In this document: positions 11,992-23,548 of the stretch, one piece after another
Layout: each line of letters starts with the position of its first letter
How positions within the stretch are numbered: the stretch's first letter is position 1
DNA from: Sistotremastrum niveocremeum HHB9708
Lineage: Eukaryota; Basidiomycota; Agaricomycetes; Sistotremastrales; Sistotremastraceae
Assembly: GCA_001630475.1 (NCBI GenBank)
Contig: KV419407.1
Span: 186,001-250,000, forward strand
DNA: 64,000 nt
Direction: 5' to 3'
The notes under the pieces: model-generated
Database searches by the model: none
What the model saw: the letters and a program-made list of their open reading frames with translations, nothing else
Told to the model about the DNA's origin: nothing
Program-made: the position numbers and the translations under genes

Positions 11992-12293
11992 AGTACAGTG
12001 TTACTCTTCTTATCAACAATCCTGATCTCGAAAATTAGATTCTATTGAAATCCATAGTGAAGCTTGATGGTCTACTTCGACTTTTCTTCTTGGCGTCTTC
12101 AGTGCGATTATCTAAGTTGAAACAGCGTTGTCCTTCTCTGCGAGGAGAGGCTTATAGCAGAGGTTGACTCAGTTCCCGTCTACAGACAGACTGGCGCGCG
12201 CTTGTGTCTAATGTTTACACTAACCTCAGTCTGATCAAAAGAGTTATGCCGTGAAAGGAAACTTCGGCAACGTGCGGTCCCTACTGTTTCGTC

Positions 12294-13503
12294 ATGCTTC
12301 ACAGACTCACTACGCAAATCGCTCGCCCACTTGCCTACAATCCCGTGCGACACCTCTCAGTTGTTCAAGTAAAGTTCTCCAACCGTACCGCATGCACCTT
12401 TTGTCAATCCATCTTCTAGTCTATTCTTCATGGGTCGCCGGAAGCAAAACGCGCTGGAGAAGTGGAGATACAGCAGCATTCCAAGGTCGTTGCTCGAGGA
12501 AAATACGTTCATGCTTTCGAAGGTATGGTTCAGGCTTTCAAGTTTATACATGGGTGACTTACTGGGCTGCTCAGTCCACCGAGTGAAGCCTGACAGCGTC
12601 GAGGAGTACAAAAAAGCGGCGTTAGAGCATATTCCACCATTGCCATTCGACGCTGCCGTGCTCATTCTATGTCAAGGGAAAAATACTATACTGGCCTCGT
12701 TGCAGACAAGGATCTGAACGTGAAACTAACTGGTGGATGGGAAACCTTGGTTGGAGAACAGGATACTTTCGGTAAGCCGAACCGTTCCAGTCGACGCGAC
12801 GGAAATCTCACTCAACTCCAGTCCACATTCTTGAATATGAAAATTATGGCGGATACGATAGAACCACCGAGTTACTGAGAGGGTCAGAAGTCAGTATATC
12901 CCAACCCTTCTCAGTCTGTTCTTCAATGAGTTAAATCTGACAGCACGAGCAATCTCGCAAAGCCATCGCCCCTTTCTTGAATTCTAAGAGTCTCCAACTC
13001 AATCAAGAGTTCGCATTCTTCCCATCTTCACCGCCTCGTTCAAAGGGCGGCATCTTCGAACTTCGGACCTACCAGCTCCAACCTGGCACACTGTTGGAAT
13101 GGGAAACTACATGGTATTTCATTCACATTCAACCATTTAGCTCCAATACTGATCTTGACGCAGGCGTCGTGGAATTGAAGCCCGTCGCAAATTCGTGGAA
13201 CCGGTTGGCGCATGGTTTTCGCACATCGGGAGACTGCATCAAGTCCATCATCTCTGGCAGTATCCGTATGTTCGTCGTATATTCTATGCGACTATCTTTG
13301 ACTTTGATTCTAGGAACCTTCAAGTTCGCAAAGAAACGAGGCAGAAAGCATGGCAAGTCGATGGCTGGAGTGACACGGTCCACAAGGTAATGATTTCTTT
13401 GAAAGAGCATGTACACAACACTAAGCAACTGCAGACCTCTCAATTAGCAACTTATATGGACGCTTTTATCTTGATACCTCTCCCTTATAGCCCCCTTAAA
13501 TAA
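12294..13503 (+). CDS. NIPSNAP family mitochondrial protein
   Basis: The product belongs to the NIPSNAP family of mitochondrial proteins with ferredoxin-like folds, whose biochemical role is poorly defined. The N-terminus (MLHRLTTQIARPLAYNPVRH) is basic and free of acidic residues, fitting a targeting peptide. Spliced exons give the family blocks GKYVHAFE, HRVKPDSVEEYKKAAEKYY, VKLTGGWETLVGEQDTF and HILEYENYGGYD in the first half. GGIFELRTYQLQPGTLLEWE, GAWFSHIGRLHQVHHLW and a WSDTVHKT near the end mark the second NIPSNAP domain. About seven introns are needed, including a short one with a GTTAGA donor after KKA. The protein ends LPYSPLK. Reading through introns gives misleading frames here. 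Confidence 0.88.
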
Positions 13504-14576
13504 TGTTGTTGGAGAATCAAACATTGAAATTATCCATCTTGTCGTTACTCATAACCTGTCTTTCGGATTGTTCTTCGGGGTCGCCCGAGATCCAGGCTTG
13601 ATACAAGCTTGCGATCTTCTGTCATTTGTGGTGTGAAACTATACGACAGCAGAAGGACAGGAGATCAATATGGCTTCGATCCGTTGCATGTGATTCCGGA
13701 AACCATGGTCGTCCGCAGAATGCCTTGCGGGATGAAAAAGAGGGCCAAGATGCACGAACAGTTGCTAGTTCTGTGAACACAGAACGTTCACAACGTGGGG
13801 AGCAGTCGCCCGGTGCGGAGCATTGATCAGCCCAGAAGTACAACTCCCTGATAAGATTGAGAATCTAGACATGCCATGGATGATCCCTGAGTGCTGTGGC
13901 ATTGAATTGCGGATAGTGTATGTTCTCATTACGTGGTCAAAGTGAACCAGATTCGGTTTATCAGATGGTGCCTCTTTAGAAATGCGTCCGCGATCGGACA
14001 TGAAATCGGCAGAAGACAGCAAGAGAACAGAAGACACGCGTTCAACATGGTCGACAAAGCATACAAGACTGTGTGCCTCTAGTCTGAACACAGTATCGAA
14101 TCATGAATTGCAGGGACGATCGCGGAAGCATTACATGTGTGAACACATTCTGAAATAGGATTTTAGGTGACCGTCTCTTGGGAAAGACATGCAAGGCGCC
14201 GCTTACTTTTGAACATGGACGATTGGTGTAAGCGATGTTCACACCTTAACCAAAGGTTCTGGATCTGGTGAAATGAATGCCATGGGCATAGCATTCCATA
14301 CACGAGAGATACTGAATAGGATTGAATGCTCGGCGTTGGGGTTGTCAGCACGGAACAGTTCGCCTCAAGTTATAAGCTGGATCCGCTCATAGATATCAGA
14401 TCTGCCAATAGTCAAGGATGAGAGAACACGTGTGCTTTAGGCGTAGCTGGGCGCAAGAAGAAGAGTCAATGCTAATGGGCTTTCCGCTGAATAGGCACTG
14501 GCAGCAGCAGCAAAAAGGAACCCGCCAAGTCACGCCGTCACCGTGACATTTTTTTCGTAGACGCCCAAGCCTCCCA
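13504..14576. other. About 1.1 kb intergenic, nothing recognised
   Basis: Short frames on both strands show no family motifs and no coherent exon chain. The stretch holds the 3' flank of the NIPSNAP gene and the promoter of UTP13. No tRNA-like A and B box pair was found. Confidence 0.5.
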
Positions 14577-17502
14577 ATGCCTTCCAGGCAAGAACTTAGG
14601 ACAGCGTAAGTACTGTTCACTTGTCTGATACCTGCTCATGTATATCCCAGCTTTCGACAGAAAAAGGCCATTTCACCACTTTATACTGCGGGTCCCGTAG
14701 TTGTCACAGACGATGGACACTTTTTATTTTCATGTGTTCAAGAAGACGTGCTCGTAACACAGCTCGAGACAGGCGTTGAGCAGCGTCGATTCTCTGGAGT
14801 ACGCTTATTCGTTTGAATTGACTCAAATGCTCACATATACCCAGGATTCCACGGCAGTCACTGCATTGGCCATCAGTCCAGCCTCGAGACATTTTGTGTC
14901 CATCTCTGCAGCTCTGACTTTGCGGATTTATGAGCTCGATATACAGAGTGAACCCCTGAATTTCAGCATCAAATCGACACGACAGATTGCAAAAGCTCAC
15001 GACGCACCCGTACATGTTTTACAGGTTGACCCGAGCTCAAATTTGTTGGCGTCAGGTTCTGCGGACGGTCTTGTGAAAGTATGGGATCTTGTTCGTGGCT
15101 ATGTCACCCACTCTTTCGCTGGGCACGGAGGGATCCTCAGTGCCCTCACATTCTATGTGTCTCCTTCCGTTTCGCAATCCTCCATCCATCTCGTGACAGC
15201 TTCCGTCGACACACGCATCCGTGTCTTCAACCTATCTTCACAACAATCTCGAGGATCGTCTAAACCGCTAGCAGTGCTGGAGGGACATAATTCTGTGCCA
15301 CGTGGTCTCTGTGTCTCCTCAGACGGAAAGTGGCTGCTGAGCGGTGGGCGAGATTCGCTGGTGATGGTTTGGGATTTCGCTAGCATCACAGATGTGTCTC
15401 AGGGGAATACTGCGAAGGGGAAGAAGGCCAAAGGAAAGCTTCTGCAGACAATTCCTGTCTTCGAGCGCGTTGAGGCAGTCGGTCTCTTGGATCCTGAAAC
15501 GGCCGGCACCCAGTCCAGCCTCAGATTTTTCACTGGAGGAGAAAAAGGGAACATCCGCATATGGGACTTACAAAGCGGCAAGGTGGTCTCAACTTTGGGA
15601 GAACCCCTGGAAAGCGGCTCGGAAGATCAGGAAGAACAACAAGGCATCGTTTCCATGTCGTACGTGCAATTCAGTCACATAGACTCGTTCTTACGCAAAT
15701 TCAGGCACCTCCGCGCGTGTGACATGCTGGTCTCAGTCCATGCTGATCAAAACATCATCTTCTACTCGATATCCACCGGCTCAGTGACAAGGCAGCTCGT
15801 CGGATTCAATGATGAAATCGTCGATTGTACATTCTTGTCACCCCGTGACGATGAACGAGATTCACATCTCGCACTGGCGACTAACTCCGCACTGATAAGA
15901 GTATATGATGTGTCTAGCCTTGATGCCAGGATCTTAGCGGGTCACGCAGATATCGTCCTGTCTCTCGATACATCCAGCGATGGCCGTACACTCGGCAGTG
16001 GAAGCAAAGACAAAACTGCTCGGATTTGGATGCCCCCTCAGGACTCCAACGAGCCTTGGAGGCCGGTGGCGGTGTGCGAAGGTCACACTGAAAGTGTTGG
16101 GGCACTCGCATTTGCTCGCAAGACGAGCGGCACCAGCACAGTACCTGACTTTTTGTTCACTGGAAGTCAGGACCGTACCATCAAAATGTGGGATTTGTCT
16201 CCCCTACGGTCGGAGTCAACTGCATCTACACCATTAAAGCTGAGAAGCTTGACTACCCAAAAAGCCCACGAAAAAGACATTAATTCTCTGGATGTTTCCC
16301 CGGATAACAGCCTCCTAGCATCTGGTTCCCAAGATAAGACCATCAAACTCTTCCAAATCACCTATTCTTCGAGCTCCAAGAGTGGAGATATCAAACTTCT
16401 TGGGACCTGTAAAGGTCACAAACGAGGTGTATGGAGTGTTCGCTTCAGTCGGACGGAACGCGTATTGGCGAGTGGGAGTGGAGACAAGACCATTCGAATA
16501 TGGAGTCTTGACGATTATACATGCCTGAAGGTGTGAACAATTTCTTACCACTTGTTTTTTCAAGCTAACCGGCGCAAAGACACTGGAAGGCCATACAAAC
16601 TCTGTTCTGCGCGTCGACTTCATCAATGCTGGACTGCAGGTAGTAAGCTCTGCGTCAGATGGCCTTGTCAAGCTATGGAATGTTAAGGACGAACATTGCG
16701 TGACGAGCATGGACAATCATGAGGACAAGGTGAGGACGAGTCCTCTCGCCCTTCCTATAGCTTACCGCTTGTAGGTCTGGGCTTTATGCGTCAGTCATGA
16801 TGAGAGGACGATTGTTTCCGGAGCTGCCGATTCGGTGGTCACGTTTTGGAAAGACTGTACTGAAGAAGAGCGGGAAGAGAAGGCAAAAAGCCAAGCACAT
16901 ATCATCTTGAAGTATATCTCAACGCTGTGCGGCACTACAGCTCGCTAACTTATCGCTCCAGGGAACAAGACCTGTCCAACTACCTGGCATTACACGACTA
17001 TAAAAATGCCATCCTCCTTGCATTGGCTCTCAACCAGCCTAGAAAACTGCTAGCAATATTCAACTCCGTCCGAGATTCGGCACAGGAAACTGAGCCCAAA
17101 TCCATTAGCGGGGACTTGAGACTCGATGACGCGATCAGAACATTTTCTGGACCAGATCTTGTTCTGCTACTGTGGCACATCCGAGCATGGAACGTCAATG
17201 CTCGAACAAGCGGGGTTGCTCAATTTATCTTGCACGCCATCCTGAAGCTGCGCCCTTTCGGAGAAATCGTGGCGGCGTACGAAATTTACCAGAAGGAGAC
17301 GACGGCTGGACAGCTGGAAAGCATCGGAAAGGATAAGATCAAGATTCAAGACGTGCTGGAAGGTTTGATTCCGTACACAGAACGGCATCTTAACCGTCTC
17401 GACAGATTGGTCCAGGAGAGCTATGTTGTTGACCTCATCCTCGGGGAGATGGACAATGGTTTGGAGCTGGATGAGATGGATGTGGACGAGGTTAAAGTCT
17501 GA
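14577..17502 (+). CDS. UTP13: UTP13-like U3 snoRNP WD40 protein
   Basis: UTP13 (TBL3 in animals) is a component of the UTP-B subcomplex of the small-subunit processome, which works in the nucleolus on 18S pre-rRNA. The first two exons, 14577-14605 and 14651-14798, give MPSRQELRTAFRQKKAISPL and the first blade (SCVQEDVLVTQL), joining to DSTAVTALAISP at 14845. About twelve WD repeats follow, with clear GH...WD patterns such as GSADGLVKVWDL, GSKDKTARIW, GSQDRTIKMWDL and GSGDKTIRIWSL. The UTP13-specific C-terminal helical domain (EQDLSNYLALHDYKNAILLA ... GLIPYTERHLNRLDRLVQES) then follows, ending in an acidic tail. Length and domain order match the family. Starting at a Met near 14776 would lose the first blade. 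Confidence 0.92.
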
Positions 17503-17753
17503 ATTTCGCCTCATAGCCGTATATCTCGCATGGAATCCGAAGCTATCGCCTACTTTGCAGTCGTGTTTTGTATCCTATTTATCGCCAATGTCTCCAATGT
17601 ATATATATAATCTTATAGCCGCTATCTCAGATTCGCGAGGCATGTAACGACCATCGTTCTCCCCATTTACACTTTAATCCGTTGCGGTAGCCAACGTTAG
17701 CGCCGGTCATTGGCGTCACGCCAGTCCCATGAAGCTGCACTGCAGGTGAAGCT

Positions 17754-19066
17754 ATGAGTACACCATCGGAAGCTGGACCCAGCGATCCCATAATTCCAAT
17801 ATTTGGAACAGGAGTGCCACTTCGAAGATCTGTCTTCGCCGACCAGCATGTCTTTCCGGCAAGTCTCGCGGACTGGACAGATGATGATCACGCAAATATC
17901 AGGCCCCCGAGCTACACTGCTTTACAAGGGCCGTCAGCATACCGACATCCTCCTCACGAAGATTGCCCTAATAATCTGAGCTGTCTCCCGAACACGAACG
18001 AGAGGCCAGAGCACTCCTTCCCCGTCATCATCCGTTGTGCCATTCTCGGCAGCCCAAAGAAACGGCTCACTCTCACTCAAATATACAGTGCTATAGAAGA
18101 AAAGGCAAGCAAGATATGTGCACGTCTGCATTCATCATCTTACGGTTCCACTAGTTTCCATTCTTCCGAACTGCTGGACAGGCATGGAAGGTTGGCACAA
18201 ACGTTCAGTCATTTTTATGCCATGACTCCTGACCCGTTCGACAAAAGAACTCAATCCGTCACAATCTTTCTTTGGAGAACATGTTTGACAGAGTTCCCCG
18301 TCCACTGCAAGAGCCCGGCAAGGGATCATACTGGACGGTTGATATGCAGGCATCTGCTGGATATAAGAGGCTTCGAAAGCGCAAGTCCCAAGGAAAGCCC
18401 CAGAGGAAAGGATTAACTGCCCCACTTGATATTCCTCCCCCAACTGCGGAACAGCTAGCAGAAGCTGAGCGAGGTCGACTTCGGGCCGTGGCTCTCTGGA
18501 CCACTGGAAAAGTGCCAGAGGAACTTGCGTCCGACTACTCTTCACCTTCCCCAGAGGCCGACAGCGAGCGACAGAACGCAGCAGGAGATCGTCAACCTGC
18601 GGTGGACGATGGGAGTCCAAATCACTCCCTTCAGGAACAATCAGATATCGCTGCTCAGTCTATCGATCCCAGTGCTGGCGTGCCGGAAAGTCCATTGCAA
18701 GACGACGATCTCCGAGCCGAGAATCAGCGGTTGCGAGCCCAGTGCCAAACATTTCAGAAAGAAGACGACCGACTTCGCAGTCAGATAGCAACGCTGGAAT
18801 CTCAGCTGGAGGAAGCCCAAGGGGAAATGGCGAGGATTAAAAGCCTTCTCCAGGAGACTCAGATATCGCAGGAAGATCATCGACGCGAGATGGTTAGGCG
18901 ACAGGTCGCCGAACAGATTGCGGAGGAACAAACCGTGAAAGCTCGAGCTGCTGAACGGAAACTTGAAGCCGTTGAAAAGGAGTGTCGAGAGCCATTCGTT
19001 GTGCCTGCGCTCTACCAAGCATATCTGAAATTCCTCGAACATCCACCCTGCGATACAGCAGGATAA
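17754..19066 (+). CDS. Forkhead-domain transcription factor with C-terminal coiled coil
   Basis: Three exons assemble a complete forkhead DNA-binding domain: [14 protein letters not shown], then [13 protein letters not shown] | [12 protein letters not shown] | [20 protein letters not shown], then [10 protein letters not shown]. The recognition helix NSIRHNLSL is intact. The first intron (18105-18154, 50 nt) begins with GC and ends with AG; the second (18191-18247, 57 nt) is GT-AG. Downstream of the domain lie a basic patch ([16 protein letters not shown]), an acidic Ser/Pro-rich region and about 110 residues of strong heptad-like coiled coil, from about [15 protein letters not shown] to [11 protein letters not shown]. 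The coiled coil suggests dimerisation. Targets are unknown. Confidence 0.9.
18105..18154 (+). other. GC-AG intron inside the forkhead domain
   Basis: The exon ends ...GAAGAAAAG and the intron begins GCAAGC and ends CACTAG. Only this choice restores the conserved forkhead sequence [16 protein letters not shown] in frame. Reading through the intron destroys the domain, and no GT donor gives the same join. Confidence 0.85.
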
Positions 19067-19089
19067 AAATATTCACAGGTCTGGGCTTC

Positions 19090-19902
19090 TTACGCTAAGT
19101 TAACTATCTTCCCCAGTTGAACGCCGTCAACCCCGTTGGACAGTAAGACCCATTCGCCATTCTTCAAGGTGTCTTTCTTCACCAATCCTTCTTTCATCTT
19201 CCCGCGCTCCAACATCCACCTACGCACAGTTCCTGGAAGGCAACCCGAGTCGACTCCAGGTGTAATCCAAATTCCGTCTCTCCAAAAAGCGACGTTTCTA
19301 ACGGAGCCTTCTGTGACTTCACCCCTCTCATTGAACAGAATGACCTCCTTAGGCTCTGAACGATCTTTGATCCCCACCCGATTACGAGCATTGTCGTAAT
19401 GCGCCCTGGAGGTCGTCTTCGTCGACGTGAACAAGGACGAAGGAGTCGCTTCGGTATCAAGATATAGAGCGAGGGAAGGTTCCGGAATGGGAGATCCAGG
19501 CTCGTCTGGATTAAATGTGGCATAATGAAGCAAGTCGTACGGAAACCAGGTGGCCGGGTATGCCTCTGACGAGAGCTCCCCAGCTTCTGAAAGGAGGATA
19601 CGGATCTACAAACATTGATCTTTCCTGCGAGCGGGTAGACATTGACGCAGACGTACTCGAAGACACTGTTCCTCTCCCGTGAACGATTGAACAGCTTTCT
19701 TGCATATTGCTCGCAACTTTTCGCGCGCTTTCTCATCATCCATTGTTTTAATCGCGTTCGGCCATTGGAATGTTCGAGCTGCTTGACGAAGTCGATCGAG
19801 ATGGAAATCAAGCAACATCAGAGGAGAGCGATTGTTCCAAGATGTAAGAATGAGGGCCGGGTCATATCTCAGTGATGTGAATAATTGGAAATCGTTGGAC
19901 AT
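19090..19902 (-). CDS. ABZ2: 4-amino-4-deoxychorismate lyase (fold-type IV PLP enzyme)
   Basis: The enzyme makes p-aminobenzoate and pyruvate from 4-amino-4-deoxychorismate in folate synthesis. Two exons join at CLR | IRILLSEAGELSSEAYPATW, across a 51-nt intron whose acceptor follows TTTGTAG. The N-terminal exon has the family opening (FTSLRYDPALILTSWNN ... LDFHLDRLRQAA). The second has the diagnostic class IV block NERGEVTEGSVRNVAFW, followed by TPGVDSGCLPGTVRRWMLE and the closing LSNGVDGVQLGKI. The catalytic PLP lysine is probably in the NARNRVGIKDRSEPKE segment. Its 3' end lies 23 bases from that of the converging forkhead gene. The symbol follows yeast ABZ2. Confidence 0.88.
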
Positions 19903-20047
19903 CCTAGTTTATGGATTTGTAGCTGCACAGAAATAAATGCTTGTAAATCGTTCTTGTGTGCCGGAGAGCAGTGGCTTCGTGGATGAGATGGTGGTCGAGA
20001 TGGTCGGATTTGTGGAAAGCTGCGAGAAGCGCCCGTGGCGGCAAGCC

Positions 20048-22425
20048 ATGAACGTCAACGTACCTCCGTCTCAGACATTGCGTCTAAGACGACCACCAAC
20101 CGCTGACTTTGCCAAAGCGCCTCAAAGACGCAGGCATAATGGCATCCTTCAGGATCAGCTAAGAAGGCGAGCTCAACCTTTACCAGAAAGCATTCCCGAC
20201 TCATGTAAAAGCACCCAGAGCAGCTAAAGGGCCGTGGTGCCCCAGCCTCTCGATGGCTTTTCGCCTCCTGCTCCTTGTGAGAGTCAGTGCTGCCATGTAT
20301 TCCAACATCCAAGACTGTGACGAAGGCACGGTCGGCTCTGCAGTGTTCTAAGCTATGCTCCTGACACCCTGTTGTCAGTCTTCAACTTCTGGGAACCGCT
20401 GCATTATCTCCATCACGGGACCGGATTTCAGACCTGGGAGCTGTCACCGATATACGCTATCAGAAGTTGGGCGTATATACTTGTTCACCTGGGTCCAGTA
20501 GCCGCAGCTACCCGATTATTGACTTTGGACAAAGTGCGTGCCACAGAATTATTTCCGCTTCGCAAGCTCATATCCTCGCAGAGATTTGGATTCTTTACTC
20601 TGCGCATCGTTCTTGCTGTCATAAGCTCTTACAGCGAGGCGACATTCTACAGGACGGTGGTGGACCATATTAGTGATCGTGTTGGCCGCTATATGTTCTT
20701 CATGTTACTGACTAGTGCGGGCATGTGGAACGCGTCCACGGGTACGAAATCCTTCCCAGTGGTCTGAGCGCAACCTTACATTCTGCGTCTAGCGTTCCTG
20801 CCGTCGTCATTCGCCATGTATACAACGACGCTCGCTGTTTCGTTTGCCTTCAGAGCGCCCTCGGCGATTGACGGCCTCCGCACGCTTGGTGCCACGGTCT
20901 GGTTTGCAGTAGGCGCAATATGGGGATGGCCATTCTCACTTGCACTGGCGATTCCTTTCGTGTTCGAGGAAATCTTTATGCTCGGATTTGATCGCGTTAG
21001 CCCGGAGAATCGATTGGCTTGGAGTCAGCGACGACTACGACGCCTGACTCGATGTGGTCTCGCAGCTCTTTTGACGGCCGTAATTATCAATTTTCTGGGA
21101 GCTCTCGAGTGACTGATCTAAGAGTTTACAGGTTCCCGTTATCGCAATCGATAGTCTTGCTTATGGGAAACTCGTCTTTGTGCCCTGGAATATTGTGAAA
21201 TACAATGTCATGGGCGGGGCGGAAAGAGGCCCTCACCTTTACGGGACCTCTCCTTGGCACTTTTATCTGCTCAACCTTTTACTGAACTTCAATGCACCGA
21301 CTGTGGCAGCTCTCGTGTCTTTGCCGGCGCTGTACATCACCTCTATCGTGGATCGTAAACGACTGGGTCTGCAAAGGCCGGCTCCTGACCAAGGAAGTCC
21401 GTTTTTATCACTTGCCATGCGCTTGGCACCCTTTTACCTGTGGTTTACTGTAATGTCTCTTCAACCTCACAAGGAAGAACGCTTCATGTACCCTGTCTAT
21501 CCTCTGCTGTGTTTTAATGCTTCGATCACTATATACTTAGTGAGGGGTTGGCTGGAGGTGTTCTACGTCAAAGTCACCAGCTCACCTTACCGTGTGCGTT
21601 ATCCGACTTTGTGGCATTACGACATCCCACTGATTTTCTTCTGGAATGTAGGCAGCAAAGTCGAGCATCTTCTCTTCCTTCACCTTCAGCATTGTCGTTT
21701 TATCGTCCCTCCTTTCGATTTCAAGAATAATGGCTCTTAATCGCTACTACCACGCTCCTCTAGAATTGGCCCATTACTTCGAAGCTGTCGAGCTGCATCG
21801 CTTAATGAATGTCACCGGATTGATGCCTCCTACACCCGTGAAGCAGTTTAAATACACAACTGTCGCGGAGGATTTCGCCAAGGTCGATGTGTCCACGATC
21901 AGGATTTTCAACCTCAGTATCTGCTATGGACAAGAGTGGTATCGCTTTCCTGGCCATTACCTCACTCCTGAAGGGGTTGAGGTCAATTTTGTCAAAAGCG
22001 GATTTGATGGGTTGCTACCTCGTCACTTCGATGCCAGCATCGGAAATGGGACGATCTGGAAGCATGAAAAGACGCGAGAAATTCCTACGGAACTGAACGA
22101 TTTGAACGTGGAGGAACCCAGTCATTATGTATGGGCTTGCGACTCTTCGTGATTACCTAGCTAATTATCATCCTAGGTCGATTTCGCAACCTGTGACTAC
22201 TTCGTCCACGCTTTCTTCGATCGGTCATCGACGAAATCGTTTGAGAGCTGGGATCGTGTTCACTGTGTCCCCTTCCTGGACGCAGAGGCAACTCCAACAT
22301 TGGCGCGAACACTCTGGCTTCCTGGGGATTGGTGGAAATCGAAAGGAACCTGGGGAGAATATTGCTTACTACGGGAGCATGCTCACGCTGAACAACGCGA
22401 AAGCCAACGCTGGGGAGCTTACTGA
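20048..22425 (+). CDS. ALG9: ALG9-like alpha-1,2-mannosyltransferase (GT22)
   Basis: The product is the ER lumen-facing dolichol-linked mannosyltransferase that adds alpha-1,2-mannoses to the N-glycan precursor. The GT22 signatures are clear: MYSNIQDCDEVFNFWEPLHY, then GFQTWELSPIYAIRSW, and HKEERFMYPVYPLLCFN. It has many membrane segments and a long lumenal C-terminal region ending RESQRWGAY at 22423-22425. The acidic motif is formed across an intron (20326-20378) that starts with GC, not GT. The N-terminal exon is likely MNVNVPPSQTLRLRRP..., but the join to the conserved GPWCPSLSMAFRLLLLVRVSA segment is unclear because the frame changes between 20150 and 20230. The N-terminus should be treated as provisional. 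Confidence 0.9.
20326..20378 (+). other. GC-AG intron splitting the ALG9 catalytic motif
   Basis: The exon ends ...GACGAAG, the 53-nt intron begins GCACGG and ends TTGTCAG, and the next exon begins TCTTCAAC. This gives D-C-D-E-V-F-N-F-W, the expected GT22 motif. The nearby GT at 20331 would shift the frame. Confidence 0.8.
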
Positions 22426-22787
22426 TCAGAAGGGGTTCGATAGCTCTCAGATCTTCGACGGTTGGTATGATGTCGGCCTGTAAGTGGCAGGCATATATTG
22501 TAATGATTCCTCTTGCTTATAGTTTGCGTTACAGGCCAAGAAAAAGTCTATAATGACGCGTATGTCTAGTAATATGGGTACAAAAGTTCGTGCGACATGA
22601 TGTGCTAGCAGTAATACAGTGGTAGTGTTTCGGAAATATGAACACGGGTATGAAGATGTAATTGATACAGTATGGGGATGATGCTTAGATGTCCAAAAAG
22701 TGGGTTGCAATAGAAGGTGAAATAGTGATGGGGTGTTGCATGCGCAGTTGCTCGATGAAATTGGGAATGATGGGGCAGGAACGACGG

Positions 22788-23027
22788 TCATAGTCTGCGG
22801 CTACGACGTCCTAAGCTGCCATCTGCGTAGACCACTTTACGTGGCACTGGCTGCATTTTGACCACAGGGCCCAGAAAACTGGGGCTACCCATCTGCGACT
22901 GTACGTGCGAGGGTTGGTATGTGGTGTAGTGTTGGGAAGCGTACAATGAGCTTCCCGCAGATGTGAAGGCGTGTGGTGAGAGGAGAGGTGCAGAAAACAT
23001 GGGTGAGGTGGGTGACATGCGAGACAT
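22788..23027 (-). CDS. Small hypothetical basic protein (79 aa)
   Basis: An uninterrupted 79-codon frame begins MSRMSPTSPMFSAPLLSPHA. It is rich in Ser, Pro, Tyr and Gln in the middle (YTTYQPSHVQSQMGSP) and ends in a basic tail (GRRSRRL). No domain or signal peptide is seen. It lies downstream of the TBC gene on the same strand, with a separate flank of about 500 bases. Composition looks protein-like rather than random, but there is no intron or motif to prove it is expressed. The flanks 22426-22787 and 23028-23548 hold nothing else I recognise. Confidence 0.35.
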   Translation of the reverse strand: MSRMSPTSPMFSAPLLSPHAFTSAGSSLYASQHYTTYQPSHVQSQMGSPSFLGPVVKMQPVPRKVVYADGSLGRRSRRL

Positions 23028-23548
23028 TATATGATGATAAGGAGGGGATTATGCCAGGTGTGCTATGTCGTTAACCCAAAGTGTAGTCGGTGGGGGGAAT
23101 GTGTGAGTGAAGACGTCTAAATGACTGTGCCACAGACTGGTGAGCTACTCCCTGTGAGTGCTTGGGCATTCTCAACGATGGAAGAGTGTTTATATGCGCC
23201 ATGGCGCAAGAGTTGCCTAATTCGAATACAAGAAAATCCTAAAACGGCACAAAGGAACACTTACCGAATGCGGAAGAGCCTTGTTCCCGAAACGGTATGC
23301 GATCGACTCGCGCCTCTCTCGCGCTTCTATGCACGCGTCCGAAATTTAGGGCGATGTACGGTGACATGTGGCAAATTGAATAGATTCAATACTATATGGA
23401 TGCTCGGGTCATGCAAGGTGTGATGATATAGCAAGAAAGTACAAGGCAGGAATGACAGCAAATAAATAAGATGCTATGTATAGAATAAGAGTGAATGCTG
23501 CAATCGAAAGATGAAGAGTGAAATGAAGAGGAGCAAGGCCCTGTGACA

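Noticed and set aside
12430-12717. Frame of 95 codons over the NIPSNAP gene
   Set aside because: It reads through two introns; only the spliced exons give NIPSNAP blocks.
14776-14830. Met near 14776 as the UTP13 start
   Set aside because: It lies in another frame of exon 2 and in the intron after it; the spliced exons from 14577 restore the first WD40 blade.
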